Origin: Flagellatimonas centrodinii
GTDB lineage: Bacteria > Pseudomonadota > Gammaproteobacteria > Nevskiales > Nevskiaceae
Direction of reading: 5' to 3'
NCBI RefSeq assembly: GCF_016918765.2
Contig: NZ_CP092104.1
Span: 2,232,001 to 2,296,000 of the forward strand
DNA: 64,000 bases
Positions 28,470 through 37,100 of this stretch are shown here, one piece after another. Position numbers and translations under genes: made by a program. Below the pieces are notes generated by a model. It saw only the letters and a program-made list of their open reading frames with translations. It made no database searches and was not told the DNA's origin. Positions within the stretch are counted from its first letter, which is position 1, and every line of letters starts with the position of its first letter.

Positions 28470-29213
28470 TTACGCTGTGTCGGCCGGTTGCCAATCGCCC
28501 CACAGCGCCTGCAGGGCGGCCAGCGTGGCGACGCCGGCGGTTTCGGTTCGCAGAATGCGGGGTCCCAGATGCACTGCGACGAAGCCGGCTGCCTGCGCCC
28601 GCCCTGCTTCGGCGCTGCTGAGTCCGCCCTCGGGGCCGATCAACAGGGCAATACCGGCGGTCGGTGCCGGCAGTTGCCGCAGGCTGGTGGTGGCGCCCGG
28701 CAGCAGGGTGAGTTTGAGGCGGTCGGCGGGCAGATCGGTCAGCCCCGATTCGAGGTCGGTCACCGGCAGCAGCGGCGGCAGCCGGGTGCGGCCCGACTGC
28801 TCGCAGGCGGAGACGATCACGCCCTCCCAATGAAGACGCTTCTTCTCCCAGCGCTCGGCATCCAGCTTGACCACGCTGCGTTCCGACCGCAGCGGCTGGA
28901 TGCGGGTGACGCCCAGTTCCACCGCCTTCTGCAGGGTGTAGTCCATGCGGTCGCCCTTGGACACACACTGCAGCAACGTGATGTCGAGCGGGGACTCGCG
29001 ATTGGGCGTGGTGACCGCGCCGAGCTGCAGGTTGCCGCTGCGCTTGCCGATGTCGGTCAGCCGGGCCGGCGCCTCGTGGCCGGCGCCGTCGAACACCGCG
29101 ACGCTGTCGCCATCGCGCAGCCGCAGTACCTGGACCAGATGCCGGTGGGCCGGCTCCGGCAGCGGCAGCGTCTGGCCCTCGGCCCAGGGGCCGGGCAGGT
29201 AGACGCGGCTCAT
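28470..29213 (-). CDS. rsmE: 16S rRNA m3U1498 methyltransferase
   Basis: A 247-residue SPOUT methyltransferase that methylates N3 of U1498 in 16S rRNA. The trefoil-knot signatures ALLIGPEGGLS and LGPRILRTETA near the C-terminus are diagnostic for RsmE, and the N-terminal PUA-like region is YLPGPWAEGQ to VFDGAGHEAPARL. The ATG at 29213 overlaps the bioA stop as ATGA. Confidence 0.95.
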   Translation of the reverse strand: MSRVYLPGPWAEGQTLPLPEPAHRHLVQVLRLRDGDSVAVFDGAGHEAPARLTDIGKRSGNLQLGAVTTPNRESPLDITLLQCVSKGDRMDYTLQKAVELGVTRIQPLRSERSVVKLDAERWEKKRLHWEGVIVSACEQSGRTRLPPLLPVTDLESGLTDLPADRLKLTLLPGATTSLRQLPAPTAGIALLIGPEGGLSSAEAGRAQAAGFVAVHLGPRILRTETAGVATLAALQALWGDWQPADTA

Positions 29214-30574
29214 GGCGCGCAGGCCACATCCACGGCGGCGATCAGCACCTCGCACAGGCGTTCGATCTCGCGCGGGCTGATGACGAAGGGCGGCATCAGA
29301 TACAACGTATTGCCCAGCGGGCGCAGCAGGACACCCTGCTCCAACGCGTACTGGTAGGCCCGCAGGCCGCGGCGTTCCTCGGCCGGGAAGGGTTCGCGCC
29401 GTGACGGCGCCTTGGCCATTTCCACGGCGAGAATCATGCCTTGCTGTCGCACTTCGGCCACGTGTGGGTGCTGCCGCAGGCGCGCGGTCTGGGTCCACAT
29501 CAATTGCCCCAGGCCCCGGTTGATGCTGAGCCAGTCACAGCTCTCGAACACCGCCAGGGTCCCCAGCGCGGTGGCGCAGGCCAGCGGGTTGCCGGTGTAG
29601 GAATGCGAGTGCAGGAAGGCCTTGCCGCTGCGGTAGTCGTCGTAGAAAGCGTCGTAGACGGTCTCGGTGGTGAGGGTGACCGCCAGCGGCAGGGTGCCGC
29701 CGGTGAGGCCCTTCGACAGGCACATGAAGTCCGGTGCGATATTGGCCCACTCGCAGGCGAACATCTGTCCGGTGCGGCCGAAGCCGGTGGCGATCTCGTC
29801 GACGATCAGATGGATGTCCAGCCGGCTGCAGGCCTTGCGCAACAGCTCAAGGTAGATCGGGTGATACATGCGCATGCCGCCCGCGCACTGCACCAGCGGT
29901 TCGACGATGACCGCGCAGATTTCCGCCGCGCGTGCCTCCAGCACCGCCAGCGTGTCGCTGAAGCGGCGGCGGCTGTAGTCCTCCCAGCCCTCACCCGGCT
30001 GCCGGCCGTGGGGCTGCATCAGGCTGCAGTCCGGTGAGGGCACGGTGATCGGTGTCAGCATCAGCGGCGCATAGGTGTCGCGGTACATTCCGGTATCGCC
30101 CACCGCCAGCGCGCCCAGGGTTTCGCCGTGATAGCTGTTGCTGAGGGTGACGAAGCGCTGCTTTTCCGGCCGGCCGATGTTGCGCCAGTAGTGAAAGCTC
30201 ATCTTCAGCGCCACTTCCACCGCCGCCGAGCCGTTGTCGGCATAGAAGCAGCGGCTGAGGCCCTCGGGGGTCATCGCCACCAGCTTTTCCGACAGCGACA
30301 CCACCGGCTCGTGGGTGAAGCCGGCCAGCAGCACGTGGTCGAGCGTGTCGAGCTGCCGCTTGAGGTGGTCGACGATCACCGGATGCCGGTGACCGAAGAT
30401 GTTGGTCCACCAGGAGCTGACGGCATCGAGAATGCGCTGGCCGTCGGGGGTTTCCAACCACACCCCTTCGGCCTTGGCGACCGGCACCAGCGGCAGCCAT
30501 TCGTGGTCCTGCATCTGGGTGCAGGGGTGCCAGACGACGGCCCGTGAGCGGGCAGCGAGATCCGGCAGGCTCAC
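29210..30574 (-). CDS. bioA: Adenosylmethionine-8-amino-7-oxononanoate aminotransferase
   Basis: A 454-residue class III PLP aminotransferase that makes 7,8-diaminopelargonate in biotin synthesis. BioA-specific features are the start VVWHPCTQMQDHEWLP, the SSWWTNIFGHRHPVI segment that binds substrate, and YHGETLGALAVGD. The PLP lysine is in CLSKGLTGGTLPLAV. It overlaps argA upstream and rsmE downstream by 4 nt each. No other biotin gene is nearby. Confidence 0.96.
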   Translation of the reverse strand: MSLPDLAARSRAVVWHPCTQMQDHEWLPLVPVAKAEGVWLETPDGQRILDAVSSWWTNIFGHRHPVIVDHLKRQLDTLDHVLLAGFTHEPVVSLSEKLVAMTPEGLSRCFYADNGSAAVEVALKMSFHYWRNIGRPEKQRFVTLSNSYHGETLGALAVGDTGMYRDTYAPLMLTPITVPSPDCSLMQPHGRQPGEGWEDYSRRRFSDTLAVLEARAAEICAVIVEPLVQCAGGMRMYHPIYLELLRKACSRLDIHLIVDEIATGFGRTGQMFACEWANIAPDFMCLSKGLTGGTLPLAVTLTTETVYDAFYDDYRSGKAFLHSHSYTGNPLACATALGTLAVFESCDWLSINRGLGQLMWTQTARLRQHPHVAEVRQQGMILAVEMAKAPSRREPFPAEERRGLRAYQYALEQGVLLRPLGNTLYLMPPFVISPREIERLCEVLIAAVDVACAP

Positions 30575-31893
30575 AGGTCCTTCACCAGCACGATGCTGTT
30601 CCGTTGATAGTTGTAGAGCTGCTTCTTGGCGACCGGCAGATCTTCCACGCTGCGTTGCACGAAGCCATGCTCGATGAACCAGTGCGGCGAATGGGTGGTG
30701 AGGCTGAACAGCTGTTTCAGCCCCAGCCGCCGGGCCTCCAGTTCCACCCGCTTCAGCAGCGCCGCGGCGCGGCCGGCGCGCCGGTAGTCGGGGTGCACCG
30801 CGACGCAGGCGAACTCGCCGATGCCGGCATCCAGTATCGGCAGCAGGGCACAGCAGGCGATGACCATGCCGTCACGGACGATGACGTTGAAGTGGCCGAT
30901 CTCCAGTTCCAGTTGTTCGCGCGAGCGCGGCACCAGCACGCCACTGGCTTCCAGTGGCTGGATCAGCTGCAGCACGCCGCCAACATCCTCGATGGTCGCG
31001 TCGCGGGTAGCTTCGTAGTCGTCGTCGGCGTACAGCATCAGGCCGACACCGTCGCGGGTGTAAAGCTCCCGCAGCAGCACGCCGTCGGCGTCTTCGCCGA
31101 TCAGATGGATGCGTTTCACGCCGCGCCGCCCGGAGCGGATGGCGGCATGGAGGATGCCGCGATCGTCGGGCGATACATGATCGGCATCGGCCAGCAGCGC
31201 CTCGGCTTCCGCCAGCGACAATTGGCCAACATCCCCGGCGTCTTCCGCCAGTCGCCAGCCGCGCGGGTCCGACGGCAGCACGAACACCAGTTTGTCGGCG
31301 CCCAGCGCGGTGGCGGTGGCGGTGGCCACGTCCTCGGCGCGCAGGTTGAAGATCTCGCCCGTGGGCGAATAGCCGACCGGCGACAGCAGGGCGATGCGGT
31401 CCTTGTCGAGCACGTCACGCAGCGTGTCGACATCCACCCGCCGCACTTCACCGGTGAATTGGTGGTCGATGCCGCCGCGTACGCCGACCGGCCGCGCCGT
31501 CACCCAGTTGCCGCTGCTGACCCGCAGCCGCGCCCCGCCCATCGGCGTGCTCGCCAGACCGGTCGACAGCCGCGCCTCGATCTCCATCCGCAAGCTGCCG
31601 ACGGCTGCCTTCACGCATTCCAGCGCGGCGCGATCTGTCACCCGCAGATCGCCCTGGTACAGCGGTGCCAGACCCTGCGCACTCATGCGGGCGTCGATCT
31701 GCGGCCGCGCACCATGCACCAGCACCAGTTTCACGCCGAGGCTGTGCAGCAGGGCGACGTCATAGAGGAAGGCATCGAAATCCGGGCGGCAGGCCGCCTC
31801 GCCGCCAAAGGCGATGACGAAGACCTTGCCGTGGTGCGCATGTGCATACGGCGCGGCGGCCCGCAGGGCGGCAATGAAGGCGCTGTGATCCAT
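30571..31893 (-). CDS. argA: N-acetylglutamate synthase
   Basis: A 440-residue protein combining an N-terminal amino-acid kinase fold (FVIAFGGEAA, LVLVHGARPQIDARM) and a C-terminal GNAT domain (CVAVHPDYRRAGRAAALLKR for acetyl-CoA). This is the classical ArgA layout and length for the first step of arginine synthesis. It heads the argA-bioA-rsmE run. Upstream, 31894-32051 contains G-tract inverted repeats but no clear promoter. Confidence 0.95.
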   Translation of the reverse strand: MDHSAFIAALRAAAPYAHAHHGKVFVIAFGGEAACRPDFDAFLYDVALLHSLGVKLVLVHGARPQIDARMSAQGLAPLYQGDLRVTDRAALECVKAAVGSLRMEIEARLSTGLASTPMGGARLRVSSGNWVTARPVGVRGGIDHQFTGEVRRVDVDTLRDVLDKDRIALLSPVGYSPTGEIFNLRAEDVATATATALGADKLVFVLPSDPRGWRLAEDAGDVGQLSLAEAEALLADADHVSPDDRGILHAAIRSGRRGVKRIHLIGEDADGVLLRELYTRDGVGLMLYADDDYEATRDATIEDVGGVLQLIQPLEASGVLVPRSREQLELEIGHFNVIVRDGMVIACCALLPILDAGIGEFACVAVHPDYRRAGRAAALLKRVELEARRLGLKQLFSLTTHSPHWFIEHGFVQRSVEDLPVAKKQLYNYQRNSIVLVKDL

Positions 31894-32051
31894 GCCGCGC
31901 AGTATACGGCGCGCCCATGGCAGGGGCCCCGTATGGGGGGTGAGCCCCCGATCTGGGGGGCGCTGACAGTGGCGTCGGATTCCTATGGTCGGGTCGTGCT
32001 GCGGCGGGTGGTCCGCCGTGGACGACCGAGATCGACAACAAGGGAATCACC

Positions 32052-32618
32052 ATGAAACTGAAAACCTGGATGCTGCTGCCGTTGGCCCTCACGCTGGCAG
32101 CCTGTAGCGACAATGACGACAACGGTGGTGGTGGCAGCGCCATTGCCGGCGTCGGCGGCGCGACCAACTGCACGGTGACGGTGCCGATGAGCGTGACCGG
32201 CGAACTGACGCCGATGTATAGCTGGGATGTGCCGGACAGCGATGACGGTGTGTTCAACCTGTCGGTGATCCGGGTGGAGAACATCGAGTTCCTGTCGTCG
32301 AACCCGCAGGCCTGTGTACCGTCGTCGGCGGGCGGTTCGGTCGACGAGCGTTGCGAGATTGCCTATGCCCGTAGTTCCGGGCCCGACTTGAGCAACCCCG
32401 AGGTTCCGCAGAACACCGTCACGTCGCCGGTCATGCACGGCGCCGCAGGTAGTGGCATCAGCATCATCGCGCTGACCCAGGAATCACCACTGGAAAATGG
32501 CGTCGAGTACCAGGCCTCGGTGGTCCGCGCGCTCGACAACAACTCGGCCCAGGCCTGCGGTTGCATGCGCTTTACCGCCGGCACGGCCGCGAGCAGCGAT
32601 ACCCTTTGCGGTAGTTGA
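32052..32618 (+). CDS. Lipoprotein with metal-binding-like acidic start
   Basis: A 188-residue lipoprotein with lipobox LAAC (Cys 18) followed by a Ser, Asp, Asn and Gly-rich linker. The globular part has five cysteines, two of them as CGC near the end (AQACGCMRF), and no recognised family. It stands alone between argA and the M56 gene and is closed by a terminator. Confidence 0.82.
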   Translation: MKLKTWMLLPLALTLAACSDNDDNGGGGSAIAGVGGATNCTVTVPMSVTGELTPMYSWDVPDSDDGVFNLSVIRVENIEFLSSNPQACVPSSAGGSVDERCEIAYARSSGPDLSNPEVPQNTVTSPVMHGAAGSGISIIALTQESPLENGVEYQASVVRALDNNSAQACGCMRFTAGTAASSDTLCGS

Positions 32619-32638
32619 TCACACGACGGGTAACACGG

Positions 32639-32672
32639 GCCCGGGTGGCGGCAACGCCCCCGGGCTTTTTTT
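32639..32672 (+). terminator. Rho-independent terminator after the lipoprotein
   Basis: GCCCGGG (32639-32645) pairs with CCCGGGC (32659-32665), followed by seven Ts. It lies just before the convergent M56 stop and could serve both genes. Confidence 0.85.
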
Positions 32673-32678
32673 GTGGCC

Positions 32679-33623
32679 TCACGCCACGCCCATCAGCCAT
32701 TCACTGAGATGGTGCAACGGCCCGATGCTGGCGAGCACTGCGCCCACCAGGGCGAGGGCGAACAACGCCAGGCTGCCGCCGGCATGGGCCGGTTCCGAGG
32801 GCGGCTGCAGCAGCCGACGAATGCGGTCCTGCAGATTGCCGTCGGCGAAGGCGACCTGGCCTTCAGCCGGTGCCGGTTGCAGCAGGCGCTGCACGTCGAT
32901 GAGGGTTTCCGCCACCCGTCGAGGACTGCTGATGGCGACGGCCGCGAGGTCGGCATTGTGTTCGCTGGCCTGATAGAGATCGGCCAGCACCGCCCGGCTC
33001 TGCGGCCACAGCCGGGCGAGGCCGGCCAACAGATGGCGCAGGGGGTCTCGCCGCTGCTGGTGCGCGCTTTCGTGCGCCAGCACGATGGCCACCGCGTCAT
33101 CCGCCAGCTGCCTGACCAGACCCTGGGTCAGCCACACCTGCGGGCGCAGCAGGCCGGTGGTAAGGGCCAGGGGCTGTGGATGGTCGATCAGGCCATGCGA
33201 AGGCGTCGTGATGTGACGGGCATGACCGCCCAGGTCTCGCAGCGCGGCACGGTTGCGCAGCACTGGCTGTAGCCGGCGGCGTACGTGCAAGACCAACAGC
33301 AGCAGGGTGAGCAGGCCCAGCCCGGCCATCGCAGGCGGGGCCAGTGCCGCGGGCGTGTGATCGCTGCAGCCGGTGCCGGCGTGGCAGTGGGCGGTGACCA
33401 GCCAGGGTTCCAGGCCCGGGGTCGCTACCAGCACCGTCAGCAGCAGGGCGAGGCCGGCCGGCAGCAGCGCCAGGGTCATCAGCACCCGCGCTGCGCGGTG
33501 GGGCGCCAGGCGCAGCACGGACGGGCGGATCAACGGGTAGAGCAGGTTCGCCAGGCCTTCCAGCAACACCCACAGCAGGCCAGCGAGCAGTAGGTTGACG
33601 GCGAGGCTGGTGGGGTCAGTCAT
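32679..33623 (-). CDS. M56 (BlaR1-like) membrane metallopeptidase
   Basis: A 314-residue inner-membrane protein. Four or five membrane spans surround a cytoplasmic zinc protease site HESAHQ near residue 183, with the downstream EHNADLAAV supplying a third ligand. This is the BlaR1/MecR1 transducer core, but the extracellular penicillin-binding sensor is missing, so the signal is not necessarily a beta-lactam. The start overlaps the BlaI gene by 8 nt. It would inactivate the linked repressor. Confidence 0.9.
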   Translation of the reverse strand: MTDPTSLAVNLLLAGLLWVLLEGLANLLYPLIRPSVLRLAPHRAARVLMTLALLPAGLALLLTVLVATPGLEPWLVTAHCHAGTGCSDHTPAALAPPAMAGLGLLTLLLLVLHVRRRLQPVLRNRAALRDLGGHARHITTPSHGLIDHPQPLALTTGLLRPQVWLTQGLVRQLADDAVAIVLAHESAHQQRRDPLRHLLAGLARLWPQSRAVLADLYQASEHNADLAAVAISSPRRVAETLIDVQRLLQPAPAEGQVAFADGNLQDRIRRLLQPPSEPAHAGGSLALFALALVGAVLASIGPLHHLSEWLMGVA

Positions 33624-34020
33624 CGCCAGGGCCCGCGCCGCGTTGGCGTTCGATCCAGGCTTCCAGCGTCTGCAGGGTGGCCTCGTCCACCGGCTGCGCG
33701 ACGTCGACAAACCCGGTGGCTGCGGATGGCTGGCGCAGTGAGGCCACCAGTTCCGCCACCAGGCTGGCCGTGAGGTGATCGCGGCTGACCGCCGGGCGGT
33801 AGCGGAAGGCGCGGCCGGCCTTTTCGCGCATGAGCAACTGCTTGCGCACCAGCCGTTCCAGGGTGGACTGCACGGTACTGAGCGACAGCTCGCGCTCGGC
33901 GGCCAGCTGCTCGTGCGTGGACTGGGCGCAGGCGAGCCCGGAGGCCCACAGGTGTTCCAGCACGCGGCGCTCAAGGTCGCCGAGGGCGGGCATTCTGCGG
34001 GAGTGACCTCGAAGTGTCAT
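33616..34020 (-). CDS. BlaI/MecI/CopY-family repressor
   Basis: A 134-residue winged-helix repressor (GDLERRVLEHLWASGLACAQ, then STVQSTLERLVRKQLLMREK with the wing AGRAFRYRPAVSRD). It pairs with the M56 protease, which typically cleaves it. Start ATG 34020 lies 6 nt from a predicted -10, implying a leaderless mRNA; ATG 33993 is the alternative. It is divergent from the TonB receptor at 34131, so it probably controls both directions. Confidence 0.9.
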   Translation of the reverse strand: MTLRGHSRRMPALGDLERRVLEHLWASGLACAQSTHEQLAAERELSLSTVQSTLERLVRKQLLMREKAGRAFRYRPAVSRDHLTASLVAELVASLRQPSAATGFVDVAQPVDEATLQTLEAWIERQRGAGPGDD

Positions 34021-34026
34021 GACGGG

Positions 34027-34055
34027 ATTCTTGAGGGTGATGGACAGGCTGTCAA
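34027..34055 (-). promoter_or_regulatory. Putative promoter of the BlaI-M56 pair
   Basis: On the minus strand TTGACA (34050-34055), a 17-bp spacer and AAGAAT (34027-34032, 4 of 6 matches). The first ATG is 6 nt downstream, so transcription could begin at the start codon. Confidence 0.45.
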
Positions 34056-34130
34056 AAACCGATCTGTTCTCGGTGTTCGAGGTGTCGGGTACGGTGTCAC
34101 GCAACAAATACGAATGCTGGGGTAGAACAG

Positions 34131-36176
34131 ATGCGGGGAGTCTTGGGTGGCGTGTTGGCGGGCTGGGCGACGATGGCACTGGCGGGCGGGGTGCCGGCGA
34201 CGCCGATGGAGACCATTACCGTTGATGGCACGCGGCAACCGGGAGCGGCGATTTCGGCGTCCGAGGGCCTGGTCACGGGCGCCCAGTTGGAGGCGCGGCC
34301 GGTGACCCGGGTGGCGGAACTGCTGGAGTTCATCCCCGGCATGATCGCCACCCAGCACAGCGGTGAGGGCAAGGCCAACCAGTACTTCCTGCGCGGCTTC
34401 AACCTCGACCATGGCACCGACTTCGCCAGTTTCGTCGACGGCATGCCGGTGAACATGCGCTCGCACGGGCATGGGCAGGGCTATTCCGACCTCAACTTCC
34501 TGATTCCCGAACTGGTGCATTCGCTGGCCTACCGCAAGGGGCCGTATTACGCCGACGTGGGCGACTTCTCCGCCGCCGGCAGTGCCGATTTCATTCTGCA
34601 GCGACAGCTGGATGCGCCAACCCTGAGCCTGACCGCCGGCGAGAACGGCTTCGTCCGCAGCCTGGCGGCCGGCAGCACCGCCGCCGCCGATGGCCATTTC
34701 ACCCTCGCCGCCGATGTCACCCGCTATGACGGCCCCTGGGTGCTGGACCAGGACCTGTCGGCCTTGAAATGGCTGGGCCGCTACAGCCGCGGCAGCTTTG
34801 CCGATGGCTTCGACATCACCCTGATGGGCTACGACAGCCAGTGGGATGCCACCGACCAGATCCCCGCCCGCGCGGTGGCGGATGGCCGCATTGATCGTCT
34901 GGGCTTCATCGACCCCACCGTCGGCGGCGACAGCTCGCGCTACAGCCTGTCGTTCAACCTGCGGCGGCCGGCGGGCGAGGGGCATTGGGCACTGTCCGGC
35001 TACGCCATCGACTACGCGCTGGACCTGTTTTCCAACTTCACTTACTTCCTCGAAGACCCGGTCAACGGCGACCAGTTCGAGCAGCTGGACGAGCGCCGCA
35101 TCTATGGCCTGAGTGGCCTGCGTCAATGGCCCCTGCCGGGCGCGCTGCCGGGCAGCATCGAGCTGGGCGCCGAACTGCGGCACGACGCCATCTCCGACGT
35201 CGGCCTGTTCCGTACCCAGGCGCGTCAGCGCTTGGCAACCATTCGCCGGGATCAGATCGACGAAACCAGCCTCGGTGCCTATGCCCAGGTGCGGCTGCTG
35301 CCCACCGAACGCCTGCGCGTGGTGGCCGGGCTGCGGGTGGATGGCTATCGCTTCGACGTGGACGCCGACCAGCCCGAGAACGGCGGCCGTGCCGATGACC
35401 ATATCGTGTCGCCCAAGCTCAGCCTCAGCTATGACGTGGCGGCCCCGCTGACGGTGTTTCTCAACGCCGGCCGCGGCTTCCACAGCAATGATGCCCGCGG
35501 CACCACCATCACCGTCGACCCGGCGGCCCCGGTGCCGACGCCGGTCGATGCGGTTGAACCCCTGGTCGCCGCCGATGCCGTGGACCTCGGCATGGTCGCC
35601 CGCCTCAGTCCCACCGTGCAGCTCTCCGCCACCCTGTGGGGGCTGAAGCTGGACTCCGAACTGGTGTACGTCGGCGATGCCGGTGCCACCGAGGCCTCGG
35701 ACGCCAGCGAGCGCTACGGCGTGGAAGTGGCAGCTTACCTCACGCCCCTGCCGTGGCTGATCCTCGATATCGACTACGCCTGGTCGCACGCCCGCTTCGA
35801 CATCAGCGACCCGGCCGACCGCATCCCCGGTGCGGTGGAGCAGGTGGCCTCGGTCGGCCTCACCATGACCGATCGCGGCCGGCTGTCCGGCGGTCTGCGC
35901 GTGCGCTACCTCGGCTCGGCGCCGCTGATCGAGGACAACAGCGCCCGCTCCGAGGCCACCACCGTGGTCAACCTGCAGGCGGCCTACCAGCTCACCCCGC
36001 AGTTCTCGCTGGGCGCCGGTGTGTTCAACCTGCTCGACAGCGAGGACAACGACATCACCTATTTCTACGCCTCGCGCCTGCCCGGCGAACCGGCCAACGG
36101 CATCGAGGACGTGCATTTCCATCCGGTGGAGCCGCGCCAGTTCCGCGCCACCCTGCGCTACCGCTGGGGCGGCTAG
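34131..36176 (+). CDS. TonB-dependent receptor, no STN domain
   Basis: A 681-residue outer-membrane receptor with a short signal peptide and TonB box METITVDGTR. The plug contains ELLEFIPGMIATQHSGEG and the His-rich NMRSHGHGQGYSDL, a stretch that could touch a metal ligand; the barrel ends with YRWGG. There are no cysteines, unlike the receptor at 4656. It is transcribed divergently from the BlaI repressor over 110 bp. Metal uptake is a guess based on the histidines; the ligand is unknown. Confidence 0.9.
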   Translation: MRGVLGGVLAGWATMALAGGVPATPMETITVDGTRQPGAAISASEGLVTGAQLEARPVTRVAELLEFIPGMIATQHSGEGKANQYFLRGFNLDHGTDFASFVDGMPVNMRSHGHGQGYSDLNFLIPELVHSLAYRKGPYYADVGDFSAAGSADFILQRQLDAPTLSLTAGENGFVRSLAAGSTAAADGHFTLAADVTRYDGPWVLDQDLSALKWLGRYSRGSFADGFDITLMGYDSQWDATDQIPARAVADGRIDRLGFIDPTVGGDSSRYSLSFNLRRPAGEGHWALSGYAIDYALDLFSNFTYFLEDPVNGDQFEQLDERRIYGLSGLRQWPLPGALPGSIELGAELRHDAISDVGLFRTQARQRLATIRRDQIDETSLGAYAQVRLLPTERLRVVAGLRVDGYRFDVDADQPENGGRADDHIVSPKLSLSYDVAAPLTVFLNAGRGFHSNDARGTTITVDPAAPVPTPVDAVEPLVAADAVDLGMVARLSPTVQLSATLWGLKLDSELVYVGDAGATEASDASERYGVEVAAYLTPLPWLILDIDYAWSHARFDISDPADRIPGAVEQVASVGLTMTDRGRLSGGLRVRYLGSAPLIEDNSARSEATTVVNLQAAYQLTPQFSLGAGVFNLLDSEDNDITYFYASRLPGEPANGIEDVHFHPVEPRQFRATLRYRWGG

Positions 36177-36299
36177 GGCAGACCACATCCGGTTGGGTTG
36201 CGCCGGCTTGGGGGCGCTGGCATGGTTCAGGCATAGCGGTACGGGCGCGGATCGGTAGAGACCCGCACCCACCGTCGAACAGGCACAAGGAAAGCGCCG

Positions 36300-37004
36300 A
36301 TGTCGAACCTGGATCGTGTCATCCCCCTCGGAGCGGCCCTCTGCGGCATCGCCATGGTGGTGTTGTCGGTGTGGATGCTCACACGCTATCCCGCCACCGC
36401 CGAGCTGACCGACGGCTACCGCACCCCGGTCCTCGCCTTCGAGTTCGCCCAAACGCCCGCTGACCTGGCCTTCATGACCGGCGACAGCGACAGCGCCGTC
36501 CGCCACCGCGCCGCCATGGCCGCCGGCCAACAGCTCGACACCGCCTTCCCCGTCGCCTACGCCGGCCTCATCGTCTTTCTCCTGCTGGGCCAGGCCCGCC
36601 GCGGCCGCAAACTGGCCTGGGCCGGCGCGCTCATCGGCATCCTCATCGTCCCCGCCGACTGGCACGAAAACGCCGTCATGGCCGCCGTGCTCAATGCCCT
36701 GTCTGCCGGAGATCCCGTCGAACCCCTGCTGCCCGCGCTATGGACCGCCACCTGGCTCAAGTGGGGGGCCATTGCGGTCGCCATGGCAACGCTGGGGTTG
36801 GGGGCGCTGCGTGAGCGCCAGCGCATTAGCGGCGGTTTGGCACTGCTGGCCGCGATTCTGATTGCCGCCACGGCTGCGCTGGGTGCGCCGGGATGGTTGG
36901 CGGAAGGAATGATGGTGGGTTTGTCGCTGAGTTTGTTGGGGTTGGCAGTGGGGGCGGGGCTGCAGTTGCGTGGGAAAAGACTTGATAGCGCACTGAAAGG
37001 TTGA
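36300..37004 (+). CDS. Integral membrane protein of unknown function
   Basis: A 234-residue protein with about six hydrophobic spans (near residues 8-28, 82-98, 102-118, 140-165, 172-195 and 200-220). A polar N-terminal loop (TELTDGYRTP-like, residues 35-75) faces one side, and PADWHENAVM sits between spans. No family is recognised. GC content and codon use match the chromosome, unlike the cassettes that follow. Confidence 0.75.
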   Translation: MSNLDRVIPLGAALCGIAMVVLSVWMLTRYPATAELTDGYRTPVLAFEFAQTPADLAFMTGDSDSAVRHRAAMAAGQQLDTAFPVAYAGLIVFLLLGQARRGRKLAWAGALIGILIVPADWHENAVMAAVLNALSAGDPVEPLLPALWTATWLKWGAIAVAMATLGLGALRERQRISGGLALLAAILIAATAALGAPGWLAEGMMVGLSLSLLGLAVGAGLQLRGKRLDSALKG

Positions 37005-37048
37005 GGAAAAAGTATGAGAACAAACTTTGGCAGAGTCCCGGAGTTATG

Positions 37049-37100
37049 TAGCGCGCGGCATTATTCGATAGTGATGCGCGCTATCTAATCACTGTTGGGC
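37049..37100. other. Left boundary of the integron array (degenerate att site)
   Basis: GTTGGGC (37094-37100) fits the R' core GTTRRRY and is the exact complement of the R'' core GCCCAAC of the first cassette, so cleavage between G and TT gives that cassette its left end. Upstream, TAGCGCGC (37049-37056) and GCGCGCTA (37076-37083) form a hairpin, and a GTTATG lies 51 nt before the core. It may be the remains of an earlier attC or an attI; no integrase gene is present. Confidence 0.6.

Noticed and set aside
31894-32051. G-rich inverted repeats upstream of argA and the lipoprotein as a riboswitch
   Set aside because: GGGG/CCCC stretches can pair in several ways but do not resemble a known riboswitch and lack a terminator.
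30544-32055. Long plus-strand frame opposite argA
   Set aside because: Antisense shadow of ArgA; composition (Gln/His/Arg rich) is typical of reversed GC-rich code.
34017-36665. Very long open frame opposite the TonB receptor
   Set aside because: It is antisense to a well-supported receptor; GC-rich codon third positions keep the opposite frame open. No domain is visible.
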